64,000 bases of DNA from JBCCEJ01 sp039030335 (GTDB lineage: Bacteria; Pseudomonadota; Gammaproteobacteria; HK1): the NCBI GenBank assembly GCA_039030335.1, contig JBCCEJ010000020.1:9358-73357 (forward strand), read 5' to 3'. The position numbers and the translations under genes were made by a program. Of the stretch, positions 44,430 through 52,837 are shown one piece after another. Positions within the stretch are counted from its first letter, which is position 1. Each line of letters opens with the position of its first letter. Below the pieces are notes generated by a model that saw only the letters and a list, made by a program, of their open reading frames with translations, was not told where the DNA came from and did no database searches.

Positions 44430-45209
44430 ATGCGACTAGCCAACAAGATCGGTCTCGTCACGGCCGCGGGATCTGGTATGGGGCGCGCAGGCGCGATTCG
44501 CTTCGCCCGCGAAGGCGCCCGCGTCGGAGTCGTCGATCTCGATGAGAGCGCCGTGCACGACGTGGTCGCGGACATCGAGGCGGCCGGCGGGCACGCCCTT
44601 GGGATCGCCTGCGACTTGCGCGACGACGAAAACGCGCGGCGGATCGTGCGCCAAACCGCCAACCACTTCGGCGGACTCGATTTCGTCTGGAATCACGTCG
44701 GGCATCCGGGTCCTGCGTCGGTCGAAGGGATCGATATGGCCGACTTCGAACTCGCGATGGATCTCAACCTCCGCACCGTACTGGTAACCACCGAAGCCGC
44801 ACTGCCCGAACTCCGTGCCCGCGGCGGCGGCGCGCTGCTCTACACAGCGTCGACCAGCGGCCTGCGCGGATCGGCGTTCTCGCCGGTCTACTCAGCCGCC
44901 AAGTTCGGTATTGTCGGCATGGTGCGGAGCATGGCCAAGCGTTACGCCGGCGAAGGGATTCGCGTGAACGCGGTGTGCCCAGGGCCAACCGACACGCCGA
45001 TGTTGCGGGTATTTGTCGCGCGCCCTGACCAGCAGTCGACCCAGGGTCAGGACAAAGAAGAGATCGTCGCGCGGTATGCCGCCTCCAATCCGATGGGCCG
45101 GGCCGCGTCCGCCGATGATATCGCGAACGCGGCGCTCTTCCTGGTGTCTGACGAGGCCGCCTACATCAGCGGCGCAGCGCTGCCCGTGGACGGCGCGTCA
45201 ACAGCCTAG
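44430..45209 (+). CDS. Short-chain dehydrogenase/reductase
   Basis: 259 residues; ATG 44430 follows AAAGGAGGAG at ideal distance. Classical SDR: cofactor motif TAAGSGMGRAGA, acidic VVDLDE favouring NAD(H), NHVGHPG in place of NNAG, catalytic Ser in YTASTSG and YSAAK. It ends with the common ISGAALPVDGAS. Substrate unknown. Divergent from metK. Confidence 0.9.
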   Translation: MRLANKIGLVTAAGSGMGRAGAIRFAREGARVGVVDLDESAVHDVVADIEAAGGHALGIACDLRDDENARRIVRQTANHFGGLDFVWNHVGHPGPASVEGIDMADFELAMDLNLRTVLVTTEAALPELRARGGGALLYTASTSGLRGSAFSPVYSAAKFGIVGMVRSMAKRYAGEGIRVNAVCPGPTDTPMLRVFVARPDQQSTQGQDKEEIVARYAASNPMGRAASADDIANAALFLVSDEAAYISGAALPVDGASTA

Positions 45210-45238
45210 ACGCGCCCTGACCAGGTTTGCCGCTTGGA

Positions 45239-45256
45239 ATGGCCCGTATGGGCCAT
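45239..45256. terminator. Hairpin between convergent genes
   Basis: ATGGCCC pairs with GGGCCAT (7 bp) around GTAT, between the SDR stop (45209) and the stop of the GFA-like gene (45309). Confidence 0.5.
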
Positions 45257-45308
45257 CGTCCGGGCGCCCGAATCACTCAGTTGGCCAGCCTGTCGCGGTG
45301 CAGGCCAG

Positions 45309-45752
45309 CTAAGGCATACCGGCGAACTTCTCCAGCTCGGCGTGCATGACATCCCAGGGCTGAGCGCTCGCGACGTAGATGTCCCGGGACGGCGCATACG
45401 CGGCCGGGTCATCGAGGCTGGCGGCGTACAGCACCGTCACCCCGGGCGCGGCGCCATTTTGCAGTGCCACTGGCGACCCGCAGGTGGCGCAGAATCCACG
45501 CTGCATCGCATGACCCGCATCCGCGACCGATTCGTACCATGTCAACTCACCGATCACGAAGCTGCATTCGCGGCGCTTAACGATGACCGCGGGCAAATAG
45601 GCGCTGCCGGTGGCGTGCTGACAATCGCGGCAATGACAGTTGGACATCAACAATGGCACGCCTTCCACCTGATAGCGCACCTCGCCGCAGGCGCAACCGC
45701 CGGTCATCGCGGACGGCTGGGAGTCAGAGGACATGTTCTCGGCCATGGGCAT
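45309..45752 (-). CDS. GFA/CENP-V-fold zinc protein
   Basis: 147 residues from ATG 45752 (ATG 45734 is also possible; the frame extends to 45833 without conservation). Zinc-binding cysteines fit the GFA domain: GGCACGEVRYQV, SNCHCRDCQHATGSAY and RGFCATCGSPVAL. The family is named for glutathione-dependent formaldehyde-activating enzyme, but most members have no proven activity. Divergent from the SH3 protein gene. Confidence 0.85.
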   Translation of the reverse strand: MPMAENMSSDSQPSAMTGGCACGEVRYQVEGVPLLMSNCHCRDCQHATGSAYLPAVIVKRRECSFVIGELTWYESVADAGHAMQRGFCATCGSPVALQNGAAPGVTVLYAASLDDPAAYAPSRDIYVASAQPWDVMHAELEKFAGMP

Positions 45753-46086
45753 ACCTGCATTTGCTGTTTCGCCCGTCGACGCGACGGCGGCCGGAGCAGG
45801 ATGGCACAAGGTAACGTATCGGGCCAAAAGCACCCGACAGGGCCCGCCCGGCTGGCGCCCCGGAACGGCGGATGAAACCGGCTGGCGCGACCGGTTTTCA
45901 GCAACGATGCAGGCGGCCGTCTGTGGCCCGCAGCCGTCACGACGTAACGGCTGCCAAATCCACGCGCCGGCTGTATTGTGAACCGGTTGGCGAAACCCGC
46001 ATGGCGGTTCAGCTTGCGTTCAGTGTGGACGGCATACAGTGCATCCCACATTCGGACACACGGTCCGAGCCTTGGGGATTACAGCC
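45753..46086. other. Divergent intergenic region
   Basis: 334 bp between the GFA-like gene and the SH3 protein gene. It should contain both promoters; I see no further gene, repeat or RNA element. Confidence 0.4.
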
Positions 46087-46677
46087 ATGCCACGTCACGC
46101 ACTGATAACGTTTCTAGTCGTTGCGCTCAGCACCGCCGCCGTCACGGCGACCGCACACTCTTACGCCGGCGCCAAGGGTGTCGTCGAGATCACGAGCGCG
46201 GGCGTTTATGTCTTCCGTGGACCAGACCATCGTTCCGGCGTGGTTGGACGCCTCGAAGTCGGCGACGCGGTCAAAGGCCACGAGCAACACGGAAAGTGGC
46301 TCGCCGTACAGGGTCATGGCAGCAACGGGCCGGTGACCGGCTGGATCCAGGCCCGCTATGCACGTTCGCTTCCGACCTCGGCCTATGCGGCCAATCCGTC
46401 TCGCCACGCGCATCAGGCTGACAGACATGGATACGTCGTGCGCCCGACGCCCATCGGTCGCACACCCGGCAGCCGCGGCGGACGCGCCCAGATCGATCCG
46501 GAAGACTACGACTACGTCTACATGTTTGCCGGACCGGACCGCTACTCGCCGGTGCTGGCACGCCTCGACGGAGGGGACCAGGTCCGCATCCTGAAGCGCG
46601 GCCCGACGTGGAGCTACATCGCCATGCGCGGCATTGGCCGCGGTTTTGTGCCGACCGACGCGCTCGAGCAAATTTAG
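46087..46677 (+). CDS. Exported protein with two bacterial SH3 domains
   Basis: 196 residues from ATG 46087 with a signal peptide (MPRHALITFLVVALSTAAVTATA). Two SH3b-like modules follow, about 28-90 (GVVEITSAGVYVFRGPDHRSGVVGRLEVGD) and about 136-194 (YVYMFAGPDRYSPVLARLDGGDQVRILKRG), joined by a basic linker. Such domains bind cell-wall peptides. Function otherwise unknown. Confidence 0.75.
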   Translation: MPRHALITFLVVALSTAAVTATAHSYAGAKGVVEITSAGVYVFRGPDHRSGVVGRLEVGDAVKGHEQHGKWLAVQGHGSNGPVTGWIQARYARSLPTSAYAANPSRHAHQADRHGYVVRPTPIGRTPGSRGGRAQIDPEDYDYVYMFAGPDRYSPVLARLDGGDQVRILKRGPTWSYIAMRGIGRGFVPTDALEQI

Positions 46678-46720
46678 GCGAACAGACCCGACTCACGCAG
46701 GTCGGGGGCGGACAAAGTGA

Positions 46721-46739
46721 CGGCGGGCGACGCCCGCCG
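46721..46739. terminator. GC-rich hairpin between convergent genes
   Basis: CGGCGGGC pairs with GCCCGCCG (8 bp) around GAC, between the SH3 gene (46677) and the amidohydrolase gene (46835). No T run. Confidence 0.4.
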
Positions 46740-46834
46740 CAGTTAGTCGAAGCGACTATTGCCGCGTGCGCGGCGGCTCTGGCGAGGCGCGCCTCGCGAC
46801 GACCCGCGTCCAAGCTGGCAACGTTCCGCAGATC

Positions 46835-47743
46835 TCAGGTGAGCCGGTAGAAGCGATCGGCGTTGTCATGAAAGAACGCGCGCTGCGCCTGACGGTCGAG
46901 ATCCGACAGCATCCGGTAGACACCGGCGACGAGAGACTGATAGTCGACGCGCAATCCGGCGACCGGAAAATTAGAGGCGAACATACACCGCTCGATACCA
47001 AAGATATCGAGCGCGGCCTCTACCACCCTTCGATTGTCTTCGTAGTCCCAAGCCGCGTCGGCCAGACCGAACTCAGAAACTTTGAGGTGCACATGCGGCA
47101 CCTCCGCGATCGTACGCATCGCACTTCGCCACGCCGCAAGACCGCTCGCGCTGCGATCCCATGGGAAGCCGGTGTGGTTCAACACAACCGGGATGTCCGG
47201 GTAGTGCCACACCAGCTCGGCAGCTTCACAAAGATGCCAGTATGGCACCCGCAGGTCCCATGACAGGCCATGCTCCGCCAGACGGGCGAATCCCTCGCGC
47301 CAGCGCGGGTCGCTCATCGTACCCGGCCGGCCGGCCACGCTGAGCCCCGGGCGCGCGGCCGTCACCGGCTTCGAGCGGATGCCCCGAACGAGCGGATGCC
47401 CCGCCTGTTTCGCCAGCACCTCCGCGGCGTTCTCGGTATGGAACCAGGCGTGCGCGACGATCGCACTCGGCAGACCGTGCCTCGCATGCTGATCGGCCAG
47501 CCAGACCGTCTCACCGAACTGGTCGCAGCGCCGCCATTCCGCCTCGACGTGCACGGTCTTGACGACCGGCAGCTCGCCCGCGTCACGCCGATAGTCTTCC
47601 GGCAGATAGTTGCGCTTCAACGCGGCGTAGTCACCAAGGAAGAAGTCTTTCTCTGGCTCGCACCCGAGCCACGGGTGATTGTTGTCGCGCAGATCCCAGA
47701 GATGGTGGTGCGCATCGACGATCGGCAGGTCGGGAGGGAACAT
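46835..47743 (-). CDS. Amidohydrolase-family protein (2-pyrone-4,6-dicarboxylate lactonase-like)
   Basis: 302 residues. Metal-binding HxH lies at the N-terminus (VDAHHHLWDL), with further metal-site candidates in VVLNHTGFPW and the Asn/Asp-containing MFASNFPVAGL. The family hydrolyses lactones or decarboxylates small acids in a TIM barrel. Divergent from the selenoprotein gene with 129 bp between starts. Confidence 0.87.
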   Translation of the reverse strand: MFPPDLPIVDAHHHLWDLRDNNHPWLGCEPEKDFFLGDYAALKRNYLPEDYRRDAGELPVVKTVHVEAEWRRCDQFGETVWLADQHARHGLPSAIVAHAWFHTENAAEVLAKQAGHPLVRGIRSKPVTAARPGLSVAGRPGTMSDPRWREGFARLAEHGLSWDLRVPYWHLCEAAELVWHYPDIPVVLNHTGFPWDRSASGLAAWRSAMRTIAEVPHVHLKVSEFGLADAAWDYEDNRRVVEAALDIFGIERCMFASNFPVAGLRVDYQSLVAGVYRMLSDLDRQAQRAFFHDNADRFYRLT

Positions 47744-47872
47744 CAGCTGCAGTCGGGGGTGCTTCTAGAGACTCGTGGGCTGGCCAGACGACTCGGCGAG
47801 CCTATACTGCCACGGTTACTATCGCTGCGGTCTGCCGGTAACGGAGCCGCTGACCCAAGAGGACGCGACCCG

Positions 47873-49018
47873 ATGACTGCGCTCGCCCCTGACTACGCCG
47901 ACGCGCCGCTGCCCGTGCGCGCGGATCTGGCCACCGAGCATGCCCGCGTTTGGAGGAGCCTCGCCGCCCCCGGCACGTGGCTAGACGGCAGCCAGCGCGT
48001 CGCCGTGGCGGCGGAGACCCGCATCGCGCCAGCTTGCCCCACCTGCAAAGCCGCCGCTGACGCCTTGGCGCCCTTACCGTCAGGCACCCTGCACGCCGTG
48101 ACGAACGACGTGCTTCCGCCGCTTTGGATTGAAGTCATCCACCGCGTACGCAACGACGCGTCACGCCTCACCGACCGCTGGTATTCAAGTCTCCTCGGGC
48201 GCGGCATGGACCCGGGCGAGTACATCGAGATCGTGAGCGTGCTGGCTCACGTGGTCGCCGTAGATACGTTCACGGATGCACTCGGCTGGCCACGCCACGC
48301 GTTGCCGAAGCCGCTCACCGGGGAACCGAGCCGAACGCTGCCGCCAGGCGCGAAACCCGGCCTCGGCCGCGTACCCACGGTGGCTCCCGAGGATGTTTCG
48401 CAAGGCGAGGCGGATCTCTATGAAGGATTGTCCGGCGCCAATATTCACCGCGCCTTGAGCCTGGTCCCGGCGGAGGTGTGGTCGTTCTTCGCCCTTGACG
48501 CCGTGATGTATCTTCCCGATCGGCAACTGAGGGATTTCGAGCACGAATTCCGCGCCATCGACCATGCCCAGATCGAGTTGGTCGCGGCCAGGGTGTCGGC
48601 GTTGAACGAGTGCTACTACTGAACCACCAGCCACCTGGTGCTGCTCCGTGCGAGCGGCGAGCACGCTGGTATCGAACACGACGTCGACGGCATCACGAGC
48701 ACCGCGGGCGCCGGACACTCGGTGCGCGACGCTGATCTGCTGCTGCCATTTGCAGAAGCGGTTGTACGCGGCAGCGCAGCCGAGCTCTGGGCCGCCCGGG
48801 AGCGGCTGATGGCGGAACTTGGGGCCGCCGCGTTGATGGACACGGCCGCGACCGCGGCGATCTTCAACGCCGTGGTGAAGGTCGCGGATGCGACCGGGAT
48901 TCCCATCGAAGCCTACAAGGTCGACCAGACCGCGACGGCCCGGGCGGCGCTCGGCATCGACACTTTCGGACAGGCGTCGAGGCCGGCCGGCCCGATCGGG
49001 CAGAGGCCGCCCACATGA
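47873..49018 (+). CDS. Alkylhydroperoxidase (AhpD)-related selenoprotein; in-frame TGA at 48620-48622 read as Sec
   Basis: The frame from ATG 47873 reaches TGA at 48620, then continues without another stop to TGA 49016-49018. Read through, it gives 381 residues with U at residue 250. Around the TGA the protein is ALNECYY-U-TTSHLVLL, matching the AhpD/carboxymuconolactone decarboxylase active site CxxCxxxH, with the TGA exactly at the second Cys. The part after the TGA keeps typical helical AhpD features (LPFAEAVVRGSA, LMDTAATAAIFNAVVKVADATGIPIE). The N-terminal half (about 40-140) looks like a second, degenerate AhpD domain with CPTC. AhpD proteins reduce peroxides or disulfides. The gene overlaps cofC by ATGA. 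A pseudogene is less likely because both halves are conserved and a hairpin follows. Confidence 0.82.
48638..48664 (+). promoter_or_regulatory. Candidate bacterial SECIS hairpin for the first selenoprotein
   Basis: GTGCT (48638-48642) pairs with AGCAC (48660-48664), and inside it GCTC (48643-48646) pairs with GAGC (48652-48655) around the loop CGTGC; GGCG bulges on the 3' side. The loop begins 24 nt after the TGA, and has G at its second position, which fits the general bacterial SECIS model. A competing perfect 6-bp hairpin (48625-48640) is too close to the TGA. Confidence 0.55.
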
Positions 49019-49677
49019 CATGTGAAGTCTGGGCACTCATTCCGGTCAAGAACACCGAAGGCGCTAAACAAAGGCTGAGTCCGGTGCTATCGCCGGATGA
49101 CCGTCAGGGTCTGTTTCTCGCCATGCTGGGCGACGTGTTGACCGCGCTCGCCGGCGCCAGGCGACTCGACGGCACCCTGGTTCTGACCCGCGACCCGACC
49201 GCCGCGGGGATGGCGACCGCGGTTGGCGCCGAAGTGGCTTCGGAAACCTCGAACGACGGTCATTCGGCCGCCGTGCAGCGGGGCGCCGAGCACCTGAGAG
49301 CGCGGGGCCGCGACGCGATGCTGGCGTTACCCGCCGATATTCCGTTGTTGCAGTCGGCCGAAGTGGATGCGCTGATCGAGTCGCTGAAACCCGGCCCCGC
49401 ACTCAGTATCGCGCCGTCATTGGATGAGTTCGGGTCGAACGGCGTGCTGGTCTCGCCACCCGATCTGTTCGAGTTCGCTTTCGGCGACGACAGTTTCCGC
49501 CCCCACCTCGCCAGAGCCCGTGCCGCGGGGGCCGATCCGGCAGTCCTCGAACTACCCGGATTCCAGCTGGATGTCGACCGTCCAGACGATCTGCGGCGCT
49601 TCGCCAGCCAGAAATCCGATACACGAGCGTACCGATATTTGCTTGATCGCAATTTGCTTGGGAAACTCTGCGTCTAG
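49015..49677 (+). CDS. cofC: 2-phospho-L-lactate (or phosphoenolpyruvate) guanylyltransferase, F420 biosynthesis
   Basis: 220 residues. The start WALIPVKNTEGAKQRLSPVLSPDDR is the CofC nucleotide-binding signature; LALPADIPLL and the substrate region FGSNGVLVSPPDLFEFAFGDDSF follow. CofC activates a 3-carbon phospho-acid with GTP to form the side-chain precursor later joined to FO by CofD. Which acid is used cannot be read from the sequence alone. The ATG overlaps the stop of the selenoprotein gene (ATGA) with AGAGG about 10 nt upstream, so its translation may be coupled to Sec readthrough. The FO synthase gene follows after 68 bp. Confidence 0.92.
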   Translation: MTCEVWALIPVKNTEGAKQRLSPVLSPDDRQGLFLAMLGDVLTALAGARRLDGTLVLTRDPTAAGMATAVGAEVASETSNDGHSAAVQRGAEHLRARGRDAMLALPADIPLLQSAEVDALIESLKPGPALSIAPSLDEFGSNGVLVSPPDLFEFAFGDDSFRPHLARARAAGADPAVLELPGFQLDVDRPDDLRRFASQKSDTRAYRYLLDRNLLGKLCV

Positions 49678-49745
49678 ACGCCCCGGAAACTGCGCCGTCA
49701 GAGCTGCTCGCCGGGCCGTCGGATCATGGGAGATCTCGAGGAATC

Positions 49746-52214
49746 ATGGCCGTTATCAATGCAACCGGCATTCAGGATATAGCGCTCGATACGCTCGTCG
49801 AGCGCGCTGGCGAACTGACCACTGACGAGGCATTACACCTCGCGAAGTGCACCGATACGGCCAGTCTCGCCAACGCGGCGCGCGCTGTGCGCGACGGGGC
49901 GTTCGGCCACCTGGTCACCTTCTCGCCAAAGGTGTTTATCCCGCTTACGCAGCTCTGTAGAGACGTCTGCCACTACTGCACGTTCGCCAAGGCACCGAAG
50001 TACGGGCCGGCTTATCTGCAGCTCGACGAAATCGAGAAGATCGCCGCCGACGGCGCGCGCATCGGCTGCCATGAAGCCCTCTTCACCCTGGGCGACAAGC
50101 CAGAGCTGCGTTTCAAGAAGGCGCGCCAGGCACTGGACGAGTTGGGCCACGAAACCACGATCGGCTACCTCCTGGAAGCTGCCCGGCACGTGATCGAAAC
50201 GACCGGCATGCTGCCGCACGTCAATCCGGGCGTCCTCGAACGCGACGAGGTCGCTGCGTTGCGCGAGGTAGCGGTGTCCGGCGGTATGATGCTCGAGTCG
50301 ACCTCGCAACGGCTGTGCGAGAAGGGAGGGCCGCACTACGGGTCCCCCGACAAACAGCCGGCCGTGCGTCTGCAGACCCTTGAGTATGCCGGGGAGCTGG
50401 CGTTTCCGTTTACGACGGGCATTCTTATCGGCATCGGCGAGACTCGCACCGAGCGCGTCGAGGCGCTGCTCGCCATTCGTGATCTGCACCGGCGGCACGG
50501 CCACATCCAGGAAGTCATCGTGCAGAACTTTCGGGCGAAAGCGCGCACGGCGATGGCAAAGGCCGTGGAGCCCCCACTCGAAGAGCTGGTGTGGACGATC
50601 GCGATCGCGCGCCTGGTCCTCGGACCGGACATGAGCATTCAGGCCCCGCCCAATCTCAGCCCGGGCCAGCTCACCGCCCTGCTGAACGCCGGCATCAACG
50701 ACTGGGGCGGCGTCTCGCCGGTCACTCCCGACTTCGTAAACCCCGAGGCACCCTGGCCGGAACTGCAGGTGCTCGGAGAGATCAGCGCGAACGCCGGCAA
50801 GATGCTGGCACCGCGCCTGCCCATCTACCCGAGTTACGTCCGGGACGCCGGACGTTGGTTGGATCCAGGTCTGACGCGCCACGTGCTGCGTCATGCTGAC
50901 AGCGCGCTGCTCGGCAGGGAGGACCTCTGGGTAACTGGCAGCTCGACGGTGGTACCGCAACTGCCGACAAACGCGGGGGACCGTCCGACCAGCGTGGATA
51001 CAGTGCTAGCTGCAGCGCGCGCTGGCGAGTGGCTCGATGAATCTGCTATCACGACCCTTTTTGCGGCCCGCGGCGAAGGGCTTGCGCGTGTCATGCAATA
51101 CGCTGACGAGCTGCGTCGTGAACAGACGGGCGACACCATCACGTATGTCGTCAACCGGAACATCAACTACACGAACGTCTGCTACTTCCACTGCCGCTTC
51201 TGCGCCTTTTCCAAGGGCCGGACTCATGAGGATCTGCGCGGGAAGCCCTACGATCTGGATCTCAGCGAAATCACCCGGCGAGCGGGTGAGGCGTGGAGTC
51301 GCGGAGGCACCGAGGTATGCCTGCAAGGCGGGATTCACCCGAACTACACGGGCCAGACCTATCTGAACATCTGCGACGCGATCATGGCGGCGATTCCCGG
51401 CATGCACATCCATGCGTTCTCGCCGCTCGAGGTCTGGCAAGGTGCGAGCACCCTGGGACTCGATCTACCGACGTTCCTGCAGCAGCTGAAAGACGCTGGA
51501 CTGAAGTCCCTGCCCGGGACCGCGGCCGAAATTCTGGACGACGAAGTCCGCGCCACGCTGTGCCCGGATAAGATCAATACGGGCCAATGGCTGGAAGTCA
51601 TGCGCGCGGCGCACGGCGTCGGACTGCGCAGCACCGCCACGATCATGTTCGGGCATCTCGAGGAAACGAAGCACTGGGCGCGCCACCTCATCCGCGTGCG
51701 GGATCTGCAGCGCGAAACCGGCGGCTTCACTGAATTCGTCCCGCTGCCGTTCGTCGCGATGGAAGCGCCGGTGTTTCGCCGCGGCGGTGCGCGCCTGGGA
51801 CCCACTTACCGGGAAGCCGTTCTGATGCACTCGGTCGCGCGGATTGTGCTCGGACGCGTCATTCCGAACATTCAGACGTCGTGGGTCAAAATGGGCCCGG
51901 AGGGAGCGCAGAGTTGCCTGAATGCAGGGGCAAACGATCTCGGCGGCACGTTGATGAACGAGAGCATCACCCGGGCCGCCGGAGCAGAGCACGGTCAGGA
52001 ACTGCCGCCGCACCGCATGGACCTTCTGATCCGGGGCATCGGGAGAACGCCCAGGCAGCGCAGCACGCTCTACGGCGAGGTCAATGAAGAGCGGTACAAC
52101 GCGGCGTTACAGGCTGCGCCACTGGAACCGATCGTCAACACCCCACTGAGTCGCGTCACCAAGCACAAGGTCGCCAAGCGTCAGAGTGTCGTCGTCCATC
52201 TCGCGTCGGCCTGA
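49746..52214 (+). CDS. fbiC: Bifunctional FO synthase (CofG-CofH fusion, FbiC-type)
   Basis: 822 residues with two radical SAM domains. The CofG half (about 1-375) has C71, C75 and C78 (CRDVCHYC), and the CofH half (about 410-815) has C479, C483 and C486 (CYFHCRFC). Both halves carry family blocks (LFTLGDKPE, MLESTS; VCLQGGIHPNYTG, HAFSPLEV, ANDLGGTLMNESITRAAGAEHG). Together they make 7,8-didemethyl-8-hydroxy-5-deazariboflavin from tyrosine and a flavin precursor. Fusion is typical of Actinobacteria and of the few F420-producing proteobacteria; archaea use separate genes. cofD and cofE are not in the window. Confidence 0.96.
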   Translation: MAVINATGIQDIALDTLVERAGELTTDEALHLAKCTDTASLANAARAVRDGAFGHLVTFSPKVFIPLTQLCRDVCHYCTFAKAPKYGPAYLQLDEIEKIAADGARIGCHEALFTLGDKPELRFKKARQALDELGHETTIGYLLEAARHVIETTGMLPHVNPGVLERDEVAALREVAVSGGMMLESTSQRLCEKGGPHYGSPDKQPAVRLQTLEYAGELAFPFTTGILIGIGETRTERVEALLAIRDLHRRHGHIQEVIVQNFRAKARTAMAKAVEPPLEELVWTIAIARLVLGPDMSIQAPPNLSPGQLTALLNAGINDWGGVSPVTPDFVNPEAPWPELQVLGEISANAGKMLAPRLPIYPSYVRDAGRWLDPGLTRHVLRHADSALLGREDLWVTGSSTVVPQLPTNAGDRPTSVDTVLAAARAGEWLDESAITTLFAARGEGLARVMQYADELRREQTGDTITYVVNRNINYTNVCYFHCRFCAFSKGRTHEDLRGKPYDLDLSEITRRAGEAWSRGGTEVCLQGGIHPNYTGQTYLNICDAIMAAIPGMHIHAFSPLEVWQGASTLGLDLPTFLQQLKDAGLKSLPGTAAEILDDEVRATLCPDKINTGQWLEVMRAAHGVGLRSTATIMFGHLEETKHWARHLIRVRDLQRETGGFTEFVPLPFVAMEAPVFRRGGARLGPTYREAVLMHSVARIVLGRVIPNIQTSWVKMGPEGAQSCLNAGANDLGGTLMNESITRAAGAEHGQELPPHRMDLLIRGIGRTPRQRSTLYGEVNEERYNAALQAAPLEPIVNTPLSRVTKHKVAKRQSVVVHLASA

Positions 52215-52235
52215 CGTCATTCCCGACTCGCGCCG

Positions 52236-52745
52236 CTACCGGCACCGTGGCCGGACGGCGGTCCGCTGCTCGAGATCGAGGAGCGCCTGTTTCGCAGACA
52301 GGCCGCCGGCGTAGCCGGTCAGGCCGCCGTCAGCCCCGACCAGGCGATGGCACGGCACCAGGATGGAGATGGGGTTCAAACCATTCGCCGCGCCGACCGC
52401 GCGCGCGGCCGCGGGATTGCCGAGCGCCGCCGCCACGTCACCGTAAGTGCTTGTGGTACCGGATGGAATTCCGAGCAACGCGCGCCACACGTTCCGCTGA
52501 AACGGAGTGCCGGACAACGCGAGCGGAATCTCGAATCGCCGCAACCTTCCGGCGAAGTAGTGGTCGAGCTGCCGCTGCAGATCCGGTGCCGCACGGCGCG
52601 CATGTCCGGCTGCCTCCGCCCGGACCCGCACCGCCAGTCGACGCCGGTCGACCGATGCGTCGAACACCAGCTGATGCAGGGCCCCGTCCGTATCGAAGGC
52701 GGCCAGCAGCAAACCGATGGGTGTAGTGATCTCCGCATACCACAT
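52236..52745 (-). CDS. ogt: Methylated-DNA-[protein]-cysteine S-methyltransferase
   Basis: 169 residues. Active-site motif ILVPCHRLVGADGGLTGYAGG with the acceptor Cys, helix-turn-helix segment TSTYGDVAAALGNPAAARAVGAANG, and FQRNVWRALLGIPSG. It removes O6-alkyl groups from guanine by suicide transfer. N-terminal ribonuclease-like domain present, no Ada domain. Convergent with fbiC (21 bp). Confidence 0.93.
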   Translation of the reverse strand: MWYAEITTPIGLLLAAFDTDGALHQLVFDASVDRRRLAVRVRAEAAGHARRAAPDLQRQLDHYFAGRLRRFEIPLALSGTPFQRNVWRALLGIPSGTTSTYGDVAAALGNPAAARAVGAANGLNPISILVPCHRLVGADGGLTGYAGGLSAKQALLDLEQRTAVRPRCR

Positions 52746-52837
52746 GCCGCCAACTCCAATGCATCACACCGCGTCCAACTGCCTCTGGCGAAGAGGCATA
52801 ATGAGGGGCAGATCCGCGCTCTCAATCAAACCTACGG

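Noticed and set aside
48600..48660. Reading the AhpD-related locus as two separate genes or a pseudogene ended by TGA
   Set aside because: The downstream frame has no good ribosome site, both halves are parts of one family, the TGA is at the redox Cys position, and the same arrangement recurs at 55.7 kb.
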